From Ureibacillus chungkukjangi (GTDB lineage Bacteria > Bacillota > Bacilli > Bacillales_A > Planococcaceae), in assembly GCF_003217295.1 (NCBI RefSeq), contig NZ_QJTJ01000022.1:1-54385 (forward strand): a stretch of 54,385 nt of DNA, given 5' to 3'. The position numbers and the translations under genes are program-made. The notes below the pieces were generated by a model. That model did no database searches. It saw only the letters and a program-made list of their open reading frames with translations, and had not been told where the DNA came from. Positions within the stretch are counted from its first letter, which is position 1. Each line of letters starts with the position of its first letter. This document shows positions 30,547 to 37,439 of the stretch, in pieces.

Positions 30547-30589
30547 TCTATGTAGATGAAAAATTGATTCTGAAAGAGAGGCAGCAAAG

Positions 30590-31126
30590 ATGAAAGCAAC
30601 AGGAATTGTCCGTCGTATCGACGATTTAGGTCGCGTTGTTATTCCAAAGGAAATTCGTAGAACGATGCGTATTCGTGAAGGAGATCCATTGGAGATTTAC
30701 ACAGACCGTGAAGGTGAAGTTATTCTAAAAAAATACTCACCAATAAATGACTTAGGTGAATTTGCAAAAGAGTATGTTGAATCTTTATATGAAACTGTCG
30801 GTACACCTGCTTTAATCAGTGACCGAGATGAAATGATTGCTATTGCCGGTTTGTCGAAGAAAGAATATACAAACCGACGATTATCAGTATTTGCCGAAGA
30901 TTTCATGAAACAACGCTCTGTCATTTTGGAAAAAAACGAAACGACAATCGAGCTTGTACCAGGACAGTTTGAACAAGTGAAATCTTACTGTGTAGCTCCA
31001 ATTGTTACAAATGGTGATGCAATTGGTGCAGTATATCTAGTTTCGAAGGTTCATGTCATTAGTGAAGTTGAATCAAAAGCAGCCGAAACAGCAGCAAACT
31101 TCCTAGCAAAACAAATGGAAAACTAA
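30590..31126 (+). CDS. spoVT: Stage V sporulation regulator SpoVT
   Basis: This 178-residue regulator has exactly the length of B. subtilis SpoVT. The N-terminal AbrB-type domain reads MKATGIVRRIDDLGRVVIPK and continues with EIRRTMRIREGDPLEIY. The C-terminal GAF-like domain spans about 55-178. SpoVT tunes SigG-dependent genes in the forespore. GAGAGGCAGC lies before the ATG. A full SigG-type promoter lies upstream and a terminator downstream, so it is a separate forespore unit between mfd and the SpoVB-like gene. Confidence 0.97.
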   Translation: MKATGIVRRIDDLGRVVIPKEIRRTMRIREGDPLEIYTDREGEVILKKYSPINDLGEFAKEYVESLYETVGTPALISDRDEMIAIAGLSKKEYTNRRLSVFAEDFMKQRSVILEKNETTIELVPGQFEQVKSYCVAPIVTNGDAIGAVYLVSKVHVISEVESKAAETAANFLAKQMEN

Positions 31127-31133
31127 ATCTAGA

Positions 31134-31171
31134 CAAAAGCGTCTCTATTTTTATATGGGGACGTTTTTTAG
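31134..31171 (+). terminator. Terminator after spoVT
   Basis: AAAGCGTCTC pairs with GGGACGTTTT-type sequence (G-U allowed) and ends in a T run. Confidence 0.75.
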
Positions 31172-31221
31172 TGGGTAGAAAAGTATAAGTTCTAAAGGAA
31201 ATCCGCATAAGAAAAGACAGC

Positions 31222-31252
31222 AACTCGATCTATTCTGGTCGAGTTATGTTTT
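31222..31252 (+). terminator. Inverted repeat between spoVT and the SpoVB-like gene
   Basis: AACTCGA and TCGAGTT form a perfect 7-bp stem around 10 nt, followed by ATGTTTTATA. It could be a weak terminator or part of the next leader. Confidence 0.35.
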
Positions 31253-31359
31253 ATAACTGTGCGTAAATCCGAGTACATATTCGGGTACAATAACCTTATC
31301 TGGCAGTCGAGCGCCTCTTTATTTCGTGATATACTATTGGCATTGTTATGGAGGATAGG

Positions 31360-32970
31360 ATGAAAATGGCAGATAATTTTGGGATGAAAGAGTATATGAA
31401 AGGTGCACTCCTTTTAACGATGGCTGCTTTAGTTGTGAAAGTATTAAGCGCAGTATATCGAGTACCCTTTCAAAATTTAGTAGGAGACCAAGGCTTTTAT
31501 ATATACCAGCAAGTGTATCCGTTTATTTCATTGTTTGTCGTTTGGACGTCAGGTGGCTTTGCTGTCGCAATTTCTAAAATGTTGGCAGATGCCAAGATGA
31601 CCACGAATCCAGAGGGAAGAGAAAATTTAATAACCCGTACAATTTTTCACTATTTAACGATCTTATCTGTTCTTTTCTTTTGCATATTATTTTTTGGAGC
31701 AGATTTTCTATCACATATAATGGGGGATGCTCAGCTTGCGCCCCTTTTGCAGACAGGCTCTTTTGTGACGTTGTTTATGCCACTATTAGCATTAATGAAG
31801 GGCAGCTTTCAGGCAAAGGGTGAAATGACGCCAGTCGCATATGCCCAAGTGATTGAACAGATTGTTCGAGTCGGGATTATTCTAATAGGTGCAATCTTTA
31901 TTATGACAACCTCGAAGTCATTATATGCAGCGGGAAATGCGGCAGTTTTTGGAACAGTTATTGGAGAAATTGCGGGTATTATTTTACTTCTTTACTTCTC
32001 AAGAAAAATAAGATTAATACCTGGGAAACTCAAAACTAAGGAACGAAAATGGCCAATTATAAAAGAAGTTACGATTTTGAGCCTAAGTGTTAGTATGAGT
32101 AGCTTATTACTTCTCTGCTTTCAGCTAATTGATTCCTTTACAGTATTTTCGATTTTACGGGACAATGGAATTGCAGAAATAGATGCTATGAATATGAAAG
32201 GAATCTATGATAGAGGTCAACCTCTCGTACAATTAGGCGTTATTATAGCTTCTTCGCTTTCCCTTGCCATTGTTCCTTTAGTAGCCTATCAGTCAAAGAA
32301 AAAAGAGGGTCGTGGTGCAACTCCATTTATTCAATTGACCTATCGCGTTTCGTTGCTTTTAGGTGTTGCGGCATCGATTGGATTAGTCATCGTAATGCCC
32401 TATGTAAATGAAATGCTGTTTGAAACGAATAGTTTGTCATCAGTGTTAATGGTTTATGTGCTTCAAATTATTCCGTTATCTATCATATTAACTTTTACAG
32501 CCATACTTCAAGGGATGAATAAACTAAAATTACCAGCAATAATTCTATTTGGTGCTATCATTTTAAAATTGATTGGGAATCATTTATTTATTCCTAATTT
32601 AGATGTATTAGGGGCTGCGATTGCTAGTAATATTGGTCTGTATATCTGTGCGGGATTACTAATGATTTATTTAAAACGGGTGTTAAAGGTTAAATTAGCA
32701 AAAAGAGAGTTCTACATAAAACTAGGAATTGCCAGTGGAAGTATGATTTTTTCGGTATTTGTCATAGACACGATTCTACATATTGCACTCGGTTCATTTT
32801 CTGGACGAATTGCGGCCGTTATCATGGGCGGCTGTTTAATAGGAATAGGTGCTTTTGTATATTTAACAATCGTTGCAAAATCAAGACTATTAGCAGAGAA
32901 AGAATGGTTTTTAGTTCCTTTTGGACGTAAAATGGCTGCTTTTCAGCTATTACTAAATAAAAAGAAGTAG
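31360..32970 (+). CDS. SpoVB/MurJ-like polysaccharide flippase (YabM)
   Basis: This 536-residue integral membrane protein of the MOP/polysaccharide transport superfamily has about 14 predicted helices. It begins with a hydrophobic run after MKGALLLTMAALVVKVLSAV and keeps YRVPFQNLVGDQGFYIYQQV, the family's N-terminal signature, and KGSFQAKGEMTPVAYAQVIE. Relatives include SpoVB, MurJ and YabM, which move lipid-linked precursors across the membrane; the exact cargo here is inferred. GGAGG lies 5 bp before ATG 31360; ATG 31366 is an alternative. It is followed by mazG after 8 bp, forming the YabM-YabN pair known from B. subtilis. Confidence 0.88.
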   Translation: MKMADNFGMKEYMKGALLLTMAALVVKVLSAVYRVPFQNLVGDQGFYIYQQVYPFISLFVVWTSGGFAVAISKMLADAKMTTNPEGRENLITRTIFHYLTILSVLFFCILFFGADFLSHIMGDAQLAPLLQTGSFVTLFMPLLALMKGSFQAKGEMTPVAYAQVIEQIVRVGIILIGAIFIMTTSKSLYAAGNAAVFGTVIGEIAGIILLLYFSRKIRLIPGKLKTKERKWPIIKEVTILSLSVSMSSLLLLCFQLIDSFTVFSILRDNGIAEIDAMNMKGIYDRGQPLVQLGVIIASSLSLAIVPLVAYQSKKKEGRGATPFIQLTYRVSLLLGVAASIGLVIVMPYVNEMLFETNSLSSVLMVYVLQIIPLSIILTFTAILQGMNKLKLPAIILFGAIILKLIGNHLFIPNLDVLGAAIASNIGLYICAGLLMIYLKRVLKVKLAKREFYIKLGIASGSMIFSVFVIDTILHIALGSFSGRIAAVIMGGCLIGIGAFVYLTIVAKSRLLAEKEWFLVPFGRKMAAFQLLLNKKK

Positions 32971-32978
32971 GTGGGCAT

Positions 32979-34451
32979 ATGCACAAATTAACAGTTATTG
33001 GCCTTGGAGCGGCGGAGTTAAGTCAGCTACAAATGGGCGTATATAAAAAATTGAAATCTGCGCAGAAAATTTATGTTCGGACAATGGATCACCCTGTTAT
33101 TAATGAGCTGCAGGAGGAGGGGATTGTCTTTGAAAGCTTTGATGCTGTTTATGAAAAACATGGTACATTCCAGCCGGTTTACGAAGAAATTACAGCAAGG
33201 TTAGTAGAAGTTGCACAGATAGAGCCTGTAATGTATGCAGTTCCAGGACATCCATTAGTTGCAGAGCAAACGGTTCAGCTTTTAATAGAAGCAGAAAAAG
33301 AAGGCAAAATCGATTTGAAAATTGAGGGGGGGCAAAGCTTCTTAGATCCAATTTTTGGTGCCCTTAAAATAGATCCGATTGATGGCTTCCAATTGGTAGA
33401 TGGTACGAGTTTTTCTATCCATGATATTAATATGCGTGGACATTTACTTATCGCTCAAGTATATGATGCTTTTAGTGCCTCTGAGGTAAAGCTTTCCTTA
33501 ATGGAAAAGTATCGTGATGATTACCCAGTAACTATTGTAACTGCAGCAGGCTCCTCTTTAGAAAGCTTAACGACAGTTCCTTTATATGAGTTGGACCAAT
33601 CAATGGCAATAAATAATTTAACAACAATCTATGTACCGCCAGTGGAAAATGACTTGGATGCATTACGTGACTGGACTACGTTTAGACGTATTATAGCAAC
33701 TTTACGCGGTCCAAATGGTTGCCCATGGGATCAAAAGCAGACTCATGAAAGCTTAAAAAAATACTTGCTGGAAGAGGCGCATGAATTTTTGGCAGCCATT
33801 GATGCAGAAGATGATTTTGGTATGGTAGAGGAACTGGGGGATGTACTACTGCAAGTCTTCTTACATGCACAAATCGGTGAAGACAATGGTTACTTCAATC
33901 TAGAAGAAGTGTTAGCATCTGTTAGTGAGAAAATGATTCGTAGACATCCGCATGTCTTCGGTGATGTAGCAGTTGAAGACGCCGATGAAGTTATAGCAAA
34001 TTGGGATGCAATTAAAAAGCAAGAAAAAGGGGAAACAGAAAATGCAGGCTCCCTTCTAAAAGGAGAATATCGTGCCACTTCTTCTCTTCAAACCTCCTTT
34101 AATTACCAAAAGAAGGCGGCTTCTGTAGGCTTTGACTGGCCGAACGAGGATGGAGCCTGGGAGAAGTTCCTAGAGGAATGGAATGAGTTTAAGGAAGAAG
34201 TAACAAAAGGGGACTCTTCTACTCGCCTGGATGAGTTTGGGGATGTGCTTTTCACTCTTGTTAATATTGCTCGTTTCTATAAAATCTCTCCCGATGAAGC
34301 GATGATTCATGCCAACGAAAAGTTTGCTCGCAGATTTAGCTTCGTAGAGCAGAAGGTGAAGGAAAGTGGCCAAAGCTTTAGTAGCTTTACATTGAACCAA
34401 TTAGATGCATTTTGGAATGAAGCAAAAGTTTTAGAAAAAAAGGAGAACTAA
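32979..34451 (+). CDS. mazG: MazG-type NTP pyrophosphohydrolase with tetrapyrrole methylase domain (YabN)
   Basis: This 490-residue fusion has an N-terminal tetrapyrrole-methylase-like domain (about 1-220, starting LTVIGLGAAELSQL, with AVPGHPLVAE) and a C-terminal MazG region with two repeats. The first repeat has GCPWDQKQTHESLKKYLLEE and EELGDVLLQVFLHA, the EExxE/ExxD magnesium sites. The second, near 380-440, has EWNEFKEEV and EFGDVLFTLVNIAR. MazG proteins hydrolyse NTPs to NMP and PPi and help limit aberrant nucleotides. TAGGTGGG precedes the ATG. The ORF is 8 bp after the flippase and 3 bp before rqcP. Confidence 0.92.
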   Translation: MHKLTVIGLGAAELSQLQMGVYKKLKSAQKIYVRTMDHPVINELQEEGIVFESFDAVYEKHGTFQPVYEEITARLVEVAQIEPVMYAVPGHPLVAEQTVQLLIEAEKEGKIDLKIEGGQSFLDPIFGALKIDPIDGFQLVDGTSFSIHDINMRGHLLIAQVYDAFSASEVKLSLMEKYRDDYPVTIVTAAGSSLESLTTVPLYELDQSMAINNLTTIYVPPVENDLDALRDWTTFRRIIATLRGPNGCPWDQKQTHESLKKYLLEEAHEFLAAIDAEDDFGMVEELGDVLLQVFLHAQIGEDNGYFNLEEVLASVSEKMIRRHPHVFGDVAVEDADEVIANWDAIKKQEKGETENAGSLLKGEYRATSSLQTSFNYQKKAASVGFDWPNEDGAWEKFLEEWNEFKEEVTKGDSSTRLDEFGDVLFTLVNIARFYKISPDEAMIHANEKFARRFSFVEQKVKESGQSFSSFTLNQLDAFWNEAKVLEKKEN

Positions 34452-34454
34452 CTA

Positions 34455-34745
34455 ATGCGAATCGATAAATTTCTAAAAGTCTCAAGATTGATCAAAAGAC
34501 GTACATTAGCAAAGGAAGTAGCAGATCAAGGAAGGATTACGATTAATGGAAAAGTAGCGAAGGCTGGGTCTGCTGTAAAAGTAGGTGACGAGCTAGCTAT
34601 TCGTTTTGGACAGAAGGTTGTAACAGCTCGCGTAGAAGATCTTCGAGAAAATGTACGTAAAGAAGACGCAATGAAAATGTTCACGATACTAAAAGAGGAA
34701 AAGCTTGATAAAATAGAACCTCAGTTTATTGATGATGAGGAATAG
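34455..34745 (+). CDS. rqcP: S4-domain RNA-binding protein RqcP (YabO)
   Basis: This 96-residue protein is an Hsp15/S4-type protein with MRIDKFLKVSRLIKRRTLAK at the N-terminus, then GRITINGKVAKAGSAVKVGD. B. subtilis YabO (RqcP) binds the stalled large subunit and helps RqcH add alanine tails in ribosome quality control. AAAAGGAG sits within the end of mazG, 11 bp before the ATG, and the genes are 3 bp apart, so it is in the flippase-mazG operon. An acidic C-terminus follows. Confidence 0.94.
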   Translation: MRIDKFLKVSRLIKRRTLAKEVADQGRITINGKVAKAGSAVKVGDELAIRFGQKVVTARVEDLRENVRKEDAMKMFTILKEEKLDKIEPQFIDDEE

Positions 34746-34802
34746 AGATTAGAACTTATAATTGAAAAGAATTTATGAGAATAAAAAATATTAAATTTCT
34801 AG

Positions 34803-34836
34803 AGCATGATAACGAAAAAGTTGTCATGCTTCTTTT
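34803..34836 (+). terminator. Hairpin after rqcP
   Basis: GCATGA-T-AAC pairs with GTT-G-TCATGC around GAAAAA, then TTCTTTT follows. It may be a terminator. Its right arm overlaps the possible SigE -35 of yabP. Confidence 0.55.
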
Positions 34837-34852
34837 AGTTTCTGCATAAAGT
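34824..34852 (+). promoter_or_regulatory. Possible SigE promoter of yabP-yabQ
   Basis: TCATGCT at 34824-34830 and CATAAAGT at 34845-34852 are 14 bp apart. They match SigE consensus (KMATATT, CATACAHT) at 5 of 7 and 6 of 8. In B. subtilis yabP-yabQ are SigE genes. Confidence 0.35.
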
Positions 34853-34889
34853 GAACAGAACAAACACAAACAAGTGAAGGAGGAACGAT

Positions 34890-35189
34890 ATGACGCTACA
34901 TCAAGAAAGTAATCGTTACACTATGACATCTGGTGACCATCTTGTGACTGTGCGCAATCGAAAAAGAATGGACATGACTTCTGTAAAGGAAATTGAGCGT
35001 TTTGACCAAGAAGAATTTTATATTAGAACTGCTCAAGGCCATTTACTAATCCGTGGTGAGGAATTACGTATTGTTCATTTAGACGTCGATAAAGGGCTAT
35101 TAACATTAGAAGGAAATGTGAAACTAGTACAATACGATGATGAAGATAGTGGGTTATCAAAAGGCTTCCTCCATAAATTATTTGGATGA
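34890..35189 (+). CDS. yabP: Sporulation protein YabP
   Basis: This 99-residue protein matches the YabP family in length (B. subtilis 100), with a predicted all-beta fold. Conserved runs are DHLVTVRNRKRMDMTSVKEI and HLLIRGEELRIVHLDVDKG. In B. subtilis YabP is made in the mother cell under SigE and is needed for normal sporulation. GAAGGAGGA lies about 6 bp before the ATG. Its stop overlaps the yabQ start (ATGA), so translation is coupled. Confidence 0.92.
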   Translation: MTLHQESNRYTMTSGDHLVTVRNRKRMDMTSVKEIERFDQEEFYIRTAQGHLLIRGEELRIVHLDVDKGLLTLEGNVKLVQYDDEDSGLSKGFLHKLFG

Positions 35190-35683
35190 CCATAAATGAA
35201 CAGGTTGTAAGTATATTGATCATGGCGCTTAGCGGTTTAATTATTGGGGCAATTATAGATTGTACAAGGTTTTCCCTGAGCGCTTTAAGTCAAAAATCAA
35301 TCTTAAAAAGAATGGGATATGGAGTAGAGCTTATTGTTTGGGCACTTTTAGGTGCCCTAACATTTTATATTTTATTTACTATAAAAGGTGGAGAATGGCG
35401 TTTAGTTGACCCGTTAGCGCAAATTTTAGGGATATTCTTATATGAATCTGTGTTTCAGCGGTACTTCCGTTTTATTGGACGAGTCTTTGTTCTCCTTATA
35501 ATTAAGCCTATTATCGCTATTATAAAATTAATTAAAAATATTATTTTCCATACTATTAGACTGGTTATACGTATTATTTTGATAATACTACTACCGTTCC
35601 GCAAAATATATAATAAATTCCTAAAAAAGCATATACAAAAATTTTATGCTAAAATTAGAAGGACTTTCTTTAAAAAACGTTGA
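35186..35683 (+). CDS. yabQ: Spore cortex biosynthesis membrane protein YabQ
   Basis: This 165-residue protein has the YabQ layout: a hydrophobic N-terminal half with segments at about 7-27, 46-68 and 72-90, another hydrophobic stretch at about 98-140, and a very basic C-terminus. YabQ is a SigE-dependent membrane protein required for spore cortex formation in B. subtilis; its biochemical role is unknown. It starts within the yabP stop codon. It is followed by divIC after about 45 bp. Sequence identity across YabQ proteins is low, so the call leans on position and topology. Confidence 0.88.
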   Translation: MTINEQVVSILIMALSGLIIGAIIDCTRFSLSALSQKSILKRMGYGVELIVWALLGALTFYILFTIKGGEWRLVDPLAQILGIFLYESVFQRYFRFIGRVFVLLIIKPIIAIIKLIKNIIFHTIRLVIRIILIILLPFRKIYNKFLKKHIQKFYAKIRRTFFKKR

Positions 35684-35727
35684 AATAGAAGTATAATAGA
35701 ATATACAGACTTTTGGAGGTGGCGGAT

Positions 35728-36144
35728 ATGTCAAAGCGTCAAAAACGACAATCTAATAACGTTCGAACGCTTGAAAATGACTACGTCCGATCAACTGATA
35801 ACAAGACACAGTATTCCAAGAAACAAAAAGTGCGTATTCGAAGAAGATTGCTAGCTTTCGGTTTGCTAGCTTCGGTAATCCTAGTGTTGTTAATAAGTAC
35901 GACTTTTTCACAAAATAAGCGACTTGCTGAAAAACAACAGCAAAAAGAAGTAGTTATGACAAAGCTAGATGAAGCAAAAGAACAACAAGATATGTTGAGC
36001 TTACAAATAGCAAAACTTGAAGACGATGATTATATTGCAAAATTAGCACGTAAAGAATATTTTTTATCAGACGATGGGGAAATAATTTTTACAATTCCAG
36101 GTGAAGAGGAAAAGACCGAAAAGTCTGATAAAAATTCCAATTAA
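35728..36144 (+). CDS. divIC: Cell division protein DivIC (FtsB-like)
   Basis: This 138-residue bitopic protein has a basic cytoplasmic N-terminus (about 1-40), one membrane segment (about 44-62), and an extracytoplasmic coiled coil (about 64-105) followed by LARKEYFLSDDGEIIFTIP, the family's C-terminal motif. DivIC works with FtsL and DivIB in the divisome. ATG at 35728 follows GGAGGTGG; an upstream in-frame start overlaps that site. The order yabQ-divIC-yabR is the same as in B. subtilis. Confidence 0.94.
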   Translation: MSKRQKRQSNNVRTLENDYVRSTDNKTQYSKKQKVRIRRRLLAFGLLASVILVLLISTTFSQNKRLAEKQQQKEVVMTKLDEAKEQQDMLSLQIAKLEDDDYIAKLARKEYFLSDDGEIIFTIPGEEEKTEKSDKNSN

Positions 36145-36205
36145 TACCATATAAAAGCGACGAATAATCGCTTCTTTTCAATACAAAAAGTGGTTTTCAG
36201 GTGAT

Positions 36206-36240
36206 AGAAAAAGAGTTGTCTTGTTGACACTCTTTTTTTG
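36206..36240 (+). terminator. Terminator after divIC
   Basis: AAAGAGT-GTC pairs with GAC-ACTCTTT around a short loop and is followed by TTTTG. A weaker hairpin (AAGCGA/TCGCTT, about 36155-36174) comes first. Confidence 0.75.
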
Positions 36241-36342
36241 TTGGCTATAATAAAGAATAAACGTGAATCAATTTTCATGTTACACTAAATTTGACTACTG
36301 GCTTATATAGCCGCTTAAATTTTAAGGAGGAGCATTTTTTTT

Positions 36343-36774
36343 ATGTCAATTGAAGTAGGCAGCAAAGTACAAGGTAAAGTAACAGGAATCACAAATTTCG
36401 GAGCATTCGTTGAGCTGCCAGATGGCAAAACGGGCCTAGTTCACATTAGTGAAGTTGCAGACAACTATGTCAAAGACATCAACGAGCATCTTAAAGTTGG
36501 AGATGTTGTTGAAGTTAAAGTGATGAATGTTGAAGCGGACGGTAAAATCGGTTTATCAATCCGTAAAGCAAAGCCTCAACCAGAAAGACCTGAACGTCCA
36601 CAGCGTCCTCGTCGCGATAACAATCGATCTAATGATAGAAACAATGATCGTCAACCAAAAGAAAACTTTGAGCAAAAAATGGCACGATTCCTAAAAGATA
36701 GTGACGAACGTCTTTCAACGTTAAAACGTGCAACTGAGTCAAAACGCGGTGGCCGTGGAGCAAGAAGAGGGTAG
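36343..36774 (+). CDS. yabR: S1 domain RNA-binding protein YabR
   Basis: This 143-residue protein has one S1 domain (about 1-72) with VGSKVQGKVTGITNFGAFVE, GLVHISEVADNYVKDI and DGKIGLSIRKAK. A disordered tail rich in Pro, Arg and Asn (about 75-110) follows, and a basic Gly/Arg end. Members are called general stress protein 13 or YabR. The family binds RNA; the target is unknown. AAGGAGGAG lies about 10 bp before the ATG. In B. subtilis tRNA genes come after yabR; none are seen here. Confidence 0.93.
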   Translation: MSIEVGSKVQGKVTGITNFGAFVELPDGKTGLVHISEVADNYVKDINEHLKVGDVVEVKVMNVEADGKIGLSIRKAKPQPERPERPQRPRRDNNRSNDRNNDRQPKENFEQKMARFLKDSDERLSTLKRATESKRGGRGARRG

Positions 36775-36814
36775 TTTGCTGTCTGTTTTAAGCGTAGAAA
36801 AAGTGTTATATAGA

Positions 36815-36858
36815 TAAAAGACTGTGTTGTGAATCCAATTCACAAAACAGTCTTTTTT
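36815..36858 (+). terminator. Terminator after yabR
   Basis: AAAAGACTGT-GTGAAT pairs with ATTCAC-ACAGTCTTTT, one of the longest stems in the window, followed by TT. Confidence 0.9.
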
Positions 36859-37337
36859 GTTGGGGGAAGAAACCATATGTTAGAACGGTGCTTTTTCGAG
36901 TGAAATTTAGAATTGAAATGTATGTATGCTCAATCTTGGCTTCAAATGCATTTCAACAAGAAAATGAACCACCATTAACTCATTTACCCCACTAACCATC
37001 TCTAAATGATTTGCCATCTATCTCCCTTTTTCGCTCAAAAGAATTCTGGCAACTCTAAAAATACCTATTCCACAAAGGGTTAGACAACAATCAGCATCAC
37101 TAGCTGCCAAATTGTAGGGATTTTTAAAATGATACCTAAAACGACTAAAATCGAGCCAGTTGAACATAAAACTGCAAGAAAGCTAAAGCTATTTAACATT
37201 GAAAATTGCCTCCGAAATTTAAACTATTTAATATATAACTCCAGTTTATGCTTCAAAACCCTTGATATAAAGTACTCTCTCTAAAATTTCTTCAGATTTC
37301 CGACACGTATCTCTAATTGTTGTCTTATCAAACATTA
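36859..37337. other. Intergenic region before spoIIE
   Basis: The interval between the yabR terminator and spoIIE has no gene on the + strand and no tRNA cloverleaf that I can see. On the - strand it holds the short membrane ORF listed at 37080-37199. The right end carries the spoIIE control sites, including a TCCGACA sequence at 37299-37305 that resembles the reverse 0A box TTCGACA. The rest (36859-37079) shows nothing recognisable. Confidence 0.5.
37080..37199 (-). CDS. Putative 39-residue hydrophobic membrane peptide
   Basis: On the - strand an ATG at 37199 opens a 39-codon frame ending with TAA at 37080-37082. GGAGG lies nine bases upstream, a strong ribosome binding site that is rare by chance. 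The peptide starts MLNSFSFLAVLCSTGSILVV, has a single Lys near residue 26 (LKIPTIW) and ends in a hydrophobic run. It could form one or two membrane segments. A possible promoter upstream on the same strand reads TTGAAG, 17 bp, TATTAA. I do not recognise a family, and no clear terminator follows. It could be a real small protein or a chance frame. Confidence 0.45.
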   Translation of the reverse strand: MLNSFSFLAVLCSTGSILVVLGIILKIPTIWQLVMLIVV

Positions 37338-37403
37338 AGTCGAACGATTTTAATCCTATCATTTCACTACTAGACAAATTTTACGCAATCTCTTTTATAT
37401 AAT
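37338..37403 (+). promoter_or_regulatory. Spo0A-type promoter of spoIIE
   Basis: TAGACA at 37371-37376 and TATAAT at 37398-37403 are separated by 21 bp, the unusual long spacing of the B. subtilis spoIIE promoter, which is used by SigA with Spo0A~P. AGTCGAA at 37338-37344 matches the 0A box TGTCGAA at 6 of 7 and lies upstream of the -35, where activation is expected. Confidence 0.75.
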
Positions 37404-37439
37404 AATCGCTAACACTATCTATCAAGGGAGATGTAAAAA

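Noticed and set aside
36859-37079. tRNA genes after yabR, as in B. subtilis
   Set aside because: I looked for a T-arm (GGTTCGA-type) and acceptor pairing on both strands and found none.
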